The notes under the pieces are model-generated. The model saw nothing but the letters and a program-made list of their open reading frames with translations, was not told where the DNA came from and made no database searches. From contig JAHEKO010000082.1 of assembly GCA_024638355.1 (NCBI GenBank), positions 1 to 10,984 on the forward strand: a stretch of DNA of 10,984 nucleotides, read 5' to 3'. The position numbers and the translations under genes are program-made. This stretch comes from Acidobacteriota bacterium. Lineage in GTDB: Bacteria; Acidobacteriota; Thermoanaerobaculia; Multivoradales; JAHEKO01. Shown here one piece after another: positions 1 through 5,087 of this stretch (positions are counted from its first letter, which is position 1; each line of letters opens with the position of its first letter).

Positions 1-545
1 TCGATCCGTTCATCGTCTACACGTCGAACGTCTTCGCGATTCTCGGCTTGCGATCGCTCTACTTCGCTCTCGCGGGCCTGATGAATCGCTTCCGCTATCT
101 CAAGATGAGCCTGGGGTTCCTGCTGGCCTTCGTCGGCGTCAAGATGATCCTGGCCCACCATCATCCGATACCGACGGTCGTCTCGCTGGCGATCATCGGA
201 GTCATCCTCGCGGTCGGGGTCCTGGCGTCGGTGCTGGTGGGCGCGGGCGACCCGGCGGCGCTCGAGTCGCCCTTCGGCGACGCTCTGGCCGATATCTATC
301 GCGCGACGACCCGCACGGTCTGGCGGGTCTTCATCCTGGTGGCGGGCTCCACCCTGCTGCTGATCGGGACCGCTCTGCTCGTGCTTCCCGGCCCGGGGCT
401 GCTGACCCTGATGCTGGGTCTCGCCGTTCTCGCCACGCAGTTCGTGTGGGCGCGCATATGGCTGCGTCGGGTACGGAGGAGGACCAAAGCGCTGGCCGCA
501 GACGCGCGGGAGCTGGTGCGCCGCGGCCGCGAGCGCTACAGGTGA
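1..545 (+). CDS. TerC-family membrane protein with C-terminal PGPGW domain (5' truncated)
   Basis: This is a partial gene: the reading frame is open from base 3 (first full codon GAT) to the TGA at 543-545, giving about 180 residues. The visible start, DPFIVYTSNVFAILGLRSLY, is the highly conserved late-TerC motif. It is followed by hydrophobic segments and an AHHHP stretch, so roughly residues 1-80 are the TerC C-terminal core. TerC/Alx proteins are integral membrane proteins linked to tellurite resistance, manganese efflux and alkaline pH. After a short soluble linker (about residues 80-105), a second membrane module carries VLPGPGLLTLMLGLAVLA and ends in an Arg-rich tail. It matches the PGPGW family of small transmembrane proteins, so this looks like a domain fusion. 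The N-terminal part lies outside the window. The family call is confident; the substrate (metal or proton balance) is inference from the family. Confidence 0.87.
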   Translation, partial: DPFIVYTSNVFAILGLRSLYFALAGLMNRFRYLKMSLGFLLAFVGVKMILAHHHPIPTVVSLAIIGVILAVGVLASVLVGAGDPAALESPFGDALADIYRATTRTVWRVFILVAGSTLLLIGTALLVLPGPGLLTLMLGLAVLATQFVWARIWLRRVRRRTKALAADARELVRRGRERYR

Positions 546-564
546 TCGGCGGTCGGGACGCCGA
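546..564. terminator. hairpin in the convergent gap, possible bidirectional terminator
   Basis: TCGGCG (546-551) and CGCCGA (559-564) form a perfect 6-bp stem with a 7-base loop. The hairpin starts on the base after the TerC stop codon and lies 8 bases from the end of the opposing acetolactate-synthase-like gene. No T tract follows on either strand, so this is not a classical intrinsic terminator. The position between two converging genes is the main argument. Confidence 0.35.
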
Positions 565-572
565 CGCGGGTC

Positions 573-2219
573 TCAGCGATCCCAGTAGGCGTTCAGCTTG
601 TCGATCAGCTCGCGGTTGACGGCGGTGTCGACCTCGACCTCGATCAGGCAGAGCTTGCGCTCGTCGAGGGCCGCCTTCAGGCGCTTCTCGAGCTCGTCGG
701 GTGAGCTCGGGCGGTAGGCCTCGATGCCGAAGCTCTCCGCGTAGCGCACGAAGTCGGGATTGCCGATGCCGGTGGCGACCGACGCGCTCCGCGACCGCTG
801 CTGCTTCCAGCTGATCAGGCCGTAATCGTTGTCGTTGAACACCAGACAGACGAAGGCGACCCCGAGGCGCTTGGCGGTCTCCAGCTCCTGGGAGTTCATC
901 AGAAACCCGCCGTCGCCCATGGCGGCGACGATCGGCCGCTCGGGATCCGCCAGCGCCGCCGCGATGCCGCCGGGAAGCGCGATGCCCATGCTCGCCAGAC
1001 CGTTGCTGATGATGCAGCCGTTCGGGCAGTAGGTGGGGAAGTTGCGCGCGATCCACATCTTGTGGCTGCCGACGTCGCTGATCAGGAGGCCGTGATCGGG
1101 AAGCACGCGCCGGATCACGTTCAGCGCCCCCGGGATGGAGAAGCGCTCGCCGGGCCTCGAACGATAGCTCGCGACGTCGTCGACGATCCGACGCCGGATG
1201 GGCTCGTACCAGCCGGTTTCGAACGACGTCTCCCCGCCGGAGAGCCTGTCGCCGAGCTCGCGGAGCGCGGCGGAGACGTCGCAGACGACCTCGACCTCCG
1301 GCCGGTAGTGCGAGTAGACCTCGGCGGGCTCGAAATCGACGTGCACGACGGGCTTCGTCGCGGTCGGATTCCAGCCCTCGGGAGCGTACTCGGCGATGTC
1401 GTATCCGACCGTGAGGATCAGATCGGCCCGCTCGAAGGCTTCGATGCCGAAATCCTTGAACCCCAGACCCACGCTCCATAGCGACTGGTCGCGAGCGTCG
1501 CTCACCGCTCCCTTGCCCATGAAGGTGGAGGCCACGGGAATGTCGTGCCGCGTCACGAGCTCGGTCAGATGCCGGCTCGAGCGCTTCCGGATGGCGCCGT
1601 TGCCGGCGAGGATCAACGGACGGCGAGCGCCGCGCAGGAGCTCGATGGCCCGGTCGACGGCTCGCGGATCGGGCGCCGCGCGCCGCACGACGCGCCGGGG
1701 TAGGGGCCGGTCGCTCTCGTCGACCGCGGCTCGCGCGACGTCTTCGGATAGCTCCACGTGGGTCGCGCCCGGCTTTTCGATCTCCGCGACCTTGAAAGCC
1801 TTGCGCACTACCTCGGTCACGACGTCGGGCGAGGCGATCGCCGAATTCCACCGGGTGACCGGAGCGAACATGGCGACGACGTCGAGGTACTGATGGCTTT
1901 CGTGGTGGAGCCGGTCGGTGCCCCCCTGTGCGGTCAGAGCGACGAGTGGAGCCTTGTCGAGGTTGGCGTCGGCGACGCCGGTGAGCAGATTGGTCGCGCC
2001 CGGGCCGAGGGTGGCGAGACAGACCCCGGCCTGTCCCGTCAACCGTCCCCAGACGTTGGCGATGAACGCGGCACCCTGCTCGTGCCGGGTCGGCACGAAC
2101 TCGATGCTCGACTCGGCGAGCGCGAAGAGCACGTCCTCGTTCTCCTCGCCGGGGACGCCGAATACGTAGCGCACGCCTTCGTTCTCGAGGCAGCGCACGA
2201 GAAGCTGCGCGACCGTCAT
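573..2219 (-). CDS. thiamine-diphosphate enzyme, catabolic acetolactate synthase (AlsS)-like
   Basis: A 548-residue ThDP-dependent enzyme, the normal length for acetolactate synthase large subunits. These condense two pyruvates to 2-acetolactate and CO2. The N-terminal Pyr domain has the catalytic glutamate in RHEQ (E47) and the LGPGATNL motif (71-78). A central domain runs from about 185 to 340. The C-terminal PP domain has SDVGSHKMW (381-389) and the Mg/ThDP motif starting GDGG (435) with N462/N464 in FNDNDYG. SDxGSH and the HxSHQYLD-type segment (105-113) resemble Bacillus AlsS more than biosynthetic IlvB, and no small regulatory subunit (IlvH/IlvN) is visible. The start at 2219 is chosen because its ATG overlaps the mrpG stop (ATGA) and MTVAQLL is a typical family N-terminus. 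Its own Shine-Dalgarno is weak, so translation probably depends on coupling to mrpG. It is the last gene of the mrp operon. Other ThDP enzymes (for example oxo-acid decarboxylases) remain possible, so the exact substrate is not certain. Confidence 0.85.
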   Translation of the reverse strand: MTVAQLLVRCLENEGVRYVFGVPGEENEDVLFALAESSIEFVPTRHEQGAAFIANVWGRLTGQAGVCLATLGPGATNLLTGVADANLDKAPLVALTAQGGTDRLHHESHQYLDVVAMFAPVTRWNSAIASPDVVTEVVRKAFKVAEIEKPGATHVELSEDVARAAVDESDRPLPRRVVRRAAPDPRAVDRAIELLRGARRPLILAGNGAIRKRSSRHLTELVTRHDIPVASTFMGKGAVSDARDQSLWSVGLGFKDFGIEAFERADLILTVGYDIAEYAPEGWNPTATKPVVHVDFEPAEVYSHYRPEVEVVCDVSAALRELGDRLSGGETSFETGWYEPIRRRIVDDVASYRSRPGERFSIPGALNVIRRVLPDHGLLISDVGSHKMWIARNFPTYCPNGCIISNGLASMGIALPGGIAAALADPERPIVAAMGDGGFLMNSQELETAKRLGVAFVCLVFNDNDYGLISWKQQRSRSASVATGIGNPDFVRYAESFGIEAYRPSSPDELEKRLKAALDERKLCLIEVEVDTAVNRELIDKLNAYWDR

Positions 2220-2578
2220 CGCGATGGCCTGCGGGCGGCTGGATCTTCGCCGCGGGTCTTCGCCGTCTGCCCGACACCCCGCCGCCGGGCGGCGCGCGCC
2301 AGCACCTGCGAGCTGACGGGGATCGTGAGGAACAGAAAGGCCAGAATCGCGAGCTCTTCGAGCCACAGGAGATCGTCCTTCGCGAGGCTTCCCACCACCG
2401 CGCTCAGGCCGAGAAGCATGACGCCCAGGGTGGCCGCTTTGGTGGGCGCGTGAAGGCGACAGAAGAAATCGGGCAGTCGCAAGAGCCCGATGGCGGAGAC
2501 GAGAAAGAAGAGCGATCCCGCCAGAGCCAGCAGGCCGGCCAGGATCTCGGCGAAACCCATGCCGGATTCATTCATCAT
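2216..2578 (-). CDS. mrpG: Mrp-type Na+/H+ antiporter subunit G
   Basis: A 120-residue small membrane subunit of the Mrp (Mnh/Pha/Sha) cation/proton antiporter complex. The family signature GLLRLPDFFCRLHAPTKAAT is visible at about residues 32-51, flanked by hydrophobic segments (about 9-32, 50-65 and 73-91), followed by a basic tail. The start at 2578 is supported by GAGG five bases upstream; a second ATG directly follows, so 2575 is equally possible. The gene overlaps the end of mrpF by 11 bases, the only junction in the operon that is not a 4-base overlap. Its TGA shares bases with the ATG of the acetolactate-synthase-like gene. MrpG is required for assembly and activity in characterised complexes but is not thought to carry ions alone. 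Confidence 0.93.
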   Translation of the reverse strand: MMNESGMGFAEILAGLLALAGSLFFLVSAIGLLRLPDFFCRLHAPTKAATLGVMLLGLSAVVGSLAKDDLLWLEELAILAFLFLTIPVSSQVLARAARRRGVGQTAKTRGEDPAARRPSR

Positions 2579-2834
2579 CGGTACCTCGTTCCAAGAACCT
2601 CGCGAGCACGACGGTGCCGACGAAGGAGAAGAGGGCCAGCCCCAGGGCGGCGTCGACGTAGAAGCGGTCTTCGATCTCGCGTACCTGGATCATGAGCAGA
2701 CCGACCAGGCCGAGGGCGACGGTCTCGGCGGCCAGGAGTCTATCGACGTCGCTCGGACCCCGGACCAGCCGAATGCCGCTGAGCAGCAGGGCGACGATCA
2801 TCACCAGCAGGCCGGCCAGGGCGAGCGCGCTCAT
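2568..2834 (-). CDS. mrpF: Mrp-type Na+/H+ antiporter subunit F
   Basis: An 88-residue, three-helix membrane subunit, the normal size for MrpF. The family motif RLVRGPSDVDRLLAAE (about 22-37) lies between the first and second hydrophobic segments, and YVDAALGLALFSFVGTVVLARF (59-80) forms the third helix. The start at 2834 is supported by GGAGG seven bases upstream and by an ATGA overlap with the mrpE stop. The longer open frame upstream of this ATG is only the shadow of mrpE and mrpD. Related MrpF proteins have been implicated in cholate/Na+ efflux, but here it is best read as a structural subunit of the complex. Confidence 0.93.
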   Translation of the reverse strand: MSALALAGLLVMIVALLLSGIRLVRGPSDVDRLLAAETVALGLVGLLMIQVREIEDRFYVDAALGLALFSFVGTVVLARFLERGTDDE

Positions 2835-3196
2835 CTCACCGCCTCCATTCGCAGCAGAAGCGCTTCGAAGCGCTGGCGAATCGGCCGCAGGGCGATCTCG
2901 TCGGATTCCGCGTCGAGGGCATGAATCAGCAGCGTGCCGCCTTGCAGATCGCAGGTCAGCGTTCCCGGGGTGAGAGAGATCAGGACGCCGAGGAGCGTCC
3001 GCGCGGCCGCGGACTCGAGCCGGGTTTCGTAGCGGATCCATCGCGGCCGGAGGTCGAGTCGCCATCCGAGGATCAACCGCGCCTGAGCCAGGTTGGCCAG
3101 CAACAGCTCGAAGACGAACCAACCGAGGAGCTGGAGTCCGAGGAGCCCCCGTCGGAGCCAGCGAAGCGGGAGAGCGCTTCTCGTACCCTGACTCAT
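2831..3196 (-). CDS. mrpE: Mrp-type Na+/H+ antiporter subunit E (short form)
   Basis: A 121-residue MrpE/MnhE/PhaE protein. One clear membrane segment (about 17-42) is followed by the conserved cytoplasmic portion with LISLTPGTLTCDLQGGTLLI (72-91), the TPGT motif being the family hallmark, and then an amphipathic C-terminus. Typical MrpE proteins are about 155-165 residues and begin with two extra hydrophobic segments; this one starts roughly at the last membrane helix and lacks them. The ATG at 3196 overlaps the mrpD stop (ATGA), with GGAGG about ten bases upstream. No in-frame extension consistent with the missing helices is seen, since that region encodes mrpD. MrpE is needed for full antiport in Bacillus, so the short version may reflect a lineage variant. 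Confidence 0.88.
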   Translation of the reverse strand: MSQGTRSALPLRWLRRGLLGLQLLGWFVFELLLANLAQARLILGWRLDLRPRWIRYETRLESAAARTLLGVLISLTPGTLTCDLQGGTLLIHALDAESDEIALRPIRQRFEALLLRMEAVR

Positions 3197-4695
3197 GGAC
3201 CGGGTGCCTCCGCCAGGGCGACACCGCTGGTGGCCGACAGGACCGCGTCGGCATACGAGCGGGCGTCCAGGAGCTGACGGGCCGTCGCCTCGGCGAACTC
3301 ATAGGCCGGTCCCGCCGCGATCGCCAGGAGGATCGAAGCGCACACCAGGGTCCAGACGGGCCACGGCCTCGGTCCGGACTCGACGGCCGCCTTCGCGGGC
3401 CGCTCGGCGAAGAAGGCGAGGCGCCACACCTTCAGCATGCTGGCCAGGGTGAAGAAGGAGGCGATGGCGAGGGCTCCGAGCGCCCACCACGATTCCAGCT
3501 CCAGTGTCGCCCGAAACAGGCCGACCTTGGCGAAGAAGCCCGAGAGGGGCGGGATGCCGGCCAATGAAAACGCGGCCAGAAGGAAGATCGAGGCGAGCCC
3601 CCCGGCATGGGCTCGGTCGGGCGCCATGGCTCTGAGATCCCGCGTGCCGCTGCGCCGCTCGAGCTCGTCGGCGACGAAGAAGAGAACGGCCTTCACCACG
3701 ATGTGATGGGTGAGGTAGAAGATCGCGGCGGCGAGCGCGCCGCTGGTCAGGAGGCCCAGCCCTAGCACCATGTAGCCCACCTGGGAGACGATGTGAAAAC
3801 CGAGCAGACGACGGATCTCGTACTCGGACAGCGCCGCCAGGACACCCAGTAGGGCCGAGCCCACACCGACCCAGACCAGCACGCCGGGAATCGGTGTCGC
3901 CGGCATCAGAAGGGGCACGGTGCGCAAGAGCGCGAACACGCCGAGCTTGGTCATCATGCCGGCGAAGAGCGCGGCCACCGGTCCGGAGAGGGTGGGGTAG
4001 GTCGCCGGCAGCCAGAAGAGGAGCGGCACCAGACCGGCCTTGATGCCGAAGGCGAGCGCCAGGAGGCCGCAGGCGACGACGGTCAGCGTCTCGGGCGGGC
4101 CCACCTCGATCGCCCGGGCGAGGTGCCCCAGGTTGAGCGTGCCGTGCTGCCCGTAGAGCAATCCCACGCCGACGAAGAAGAAGATCGAGGCGAGCAGGTT
4201 GATGGCGACATTGGGAAAGGCGGCACGCAGCGAACGCTCGGTGCCCGGGACCTGGATCAGTAGGTACGACGACAGAAGGGCGACCTCGAAGGCAACGAAG
4301 AGGTTGAAGAGGTCGCCGGTCAGGAACGCTCCATTGAGGCCGAAGGCGAGCAGGAAGAGCAGGGGTAGCGCTCGCCGAACGGAGCGCTCGCCGTGCGAGC
4401 CGGGGCGCAGCACCCAGACCGTGATCGACATGAGGACAGCCAGAAGAAGGGCGAAAAGGCCCGACATCCGATCGGCGGCGAGAACGATGCCGAAGGGAGC
4501 CTGCCAGTTGCCCAGCGCGTGGACCAGAATGTCGCCGCCGGCGGTGGCGCGAAAGAGCCCGACCGTGACCACGAGCTGCAGGGCGGCCGCGACCCGCGCG
4601 AGGGGCAGGAGCCAGAGAGAGCCCCGTGGCACGAGCCACAGAGCCAGCCCCGCGACCACGGGAAGGAGCCAGACCAGGACCGGCAACCCGCTCAT
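3193..4695 (-). CDS. mrpD: Mrp-type Na+/H+ antiporter subunit D
   Basis: A 500-residue polytopic membrane protein of the NuoL/M/N-MrpA/D proton-translocating family, the usual length for MrpD. The key charged residues are visible: E137 in NLFVAFEVALLSSY (TM5), K219 in GIKAGLVPLLFWLP (TM7), K250 in MMTKLGVFALL (TM8), the H330/H331 pair with K335 in THHIVVKAVLFF, and IPPLSGFFAKVGL (381-393). E137 falls at the same number as the essential glutamate of Bacillus pseudofirmus MrpD. The start at 4695 overlaps the mrpC stop (ATGA) with a GGGAGAG Shine-Dalgarno upstream; the same frame extends to 5157 only as a shadow. MrpD forms one of the two antiporter-like ion modules of the complex. NuoM/N is excluded by the neighbouring mrpC, E, F and G genes. 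Confidence 0.95.
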   Translation of the reverse strand: MSGLPVLVWLLPVVAGLALWLVPRGSLWLLPLARVAAALQLVVTVGLFRATAGGDILVHALGNWQAPFGIVLAADRMSGLFALLLAVLMSITVWVLRPGSHGERSVRRALPLLFLLAFGLNGAFLTGDLFNLFVAFEVALLSSYLLIQVPGTERSLRAAFPNVAINLLASIFFFVGVGLLYGQHGTLNLGHLARAIEVGPPETLTVVACGLLALAFGIKAGLVPLLFWLPATYPTLSGPVAALFAGMMTKLGVFALLRTVPLLMPATPIPGVLVWVGVGSALLGVLAALSEYEIRRLLGFHIVSQVGYMVLGLGLLTSGALAAAIFYLTHHIVVKAVLFFVADELERRSGTRDLRAMAPDRAHAGGLASIFLLAAFSLAGIPPLSGFFAKVGLFRATLELESWWALGALAIASFFTLASMLKVWRLAFFAERPAKAAVESGPRPWPVWTLVCASILLAIAAGPAYEFAEATARQLLDARSYADAVLSATSGVALAEAPGP

Positions 4696-5087
4696 TCTCT
4701 CTCCCTGCCGCCACCCGCCAGCTCGGCGCGAACCGACTGGGGATCGCGCTCGGCGTCGCTCGTCCAGGCGGCGCGGATGTCGTCCGCGCCGAAGACCCGG
4801 GCTCGCGCCGCGAAGGTGGCCAGGAGGTAGAGGGTCACCGCCATGGAGATGACGATCGCCGTAAGAACCAGGGCCTGCGGCACCGGATCCGCGAGCAGGC
4901 CGCGCTCCACGCCGTCGATAACGATCGGCGCCCTCTCCGCCCGATCCCCGGCCGCCAGCACCACGAGGTTCGCCGCGTGCGCCAGCAGCGCGAGCCCGAG
5001 AATGGCGGGGAAGACCCGCCGCGCGAGCAGAAGATAGACCCCGACGCCGGTGAGCAGTCCCACCGCGAGGGCGAAGACGGGCGTCAC
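4692..5087 (-). CDS. mrpC: Mrp-type Na+/H+ antiporter subunit C
   Basis: A 131-residue NuoK-like subunit with three membrane helices (about 5-21, 26-46 and 71-93). Helix 2 carries GLALLAHAANLVVLA and helix 3 begins with DPVPQALVLTAIVI, a strongly conserved MrpC motif. An acidic and polar tail of about 35 residues follows. The start is GTG at 5087, not an ATG. A GAGGAGG Shine-Dalgarno at 5094-5100 sits six bases upstream, and the GTG overlaps the mrpAB stop as GTGA. The same frame stays open far upstream, but that is out-of-frame sequence of mrpAB. MrpC is thought to contribute to the interface between the MrpA and MrpD modules. Confidence 0.93.
   Translation of the reverse strand: MTPVFALAVGLLTGVGVYLLLARRVFPAILGLALLAHAANLVVLAAGDRAERAPIVIDGVERGLLADPVPQALVLTAIVISMAVTLYLLATFAARARVFGADDIRAAWTSDAERDPQSVRAELAGGGRERE

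Noticed and set aside
331..2277. Long open frame on the - strand (about 648 codons) through the acetolactate-synthase-like gene in another frame
   Set aside because: Its translation is Arg/Pro/Ala-rich low-complexity sequence with no motif. It overlaps the real ThDP gene entirely and is the usual by-product of high GC.
2220..2366. N-terminal extension of the ThDP enzyme by 49 residues
   Set aside because: The extension is Arg-rich, overlaps mrpG in another frame and precedes a typical family N-terminus that starts at the ATGA overlap.
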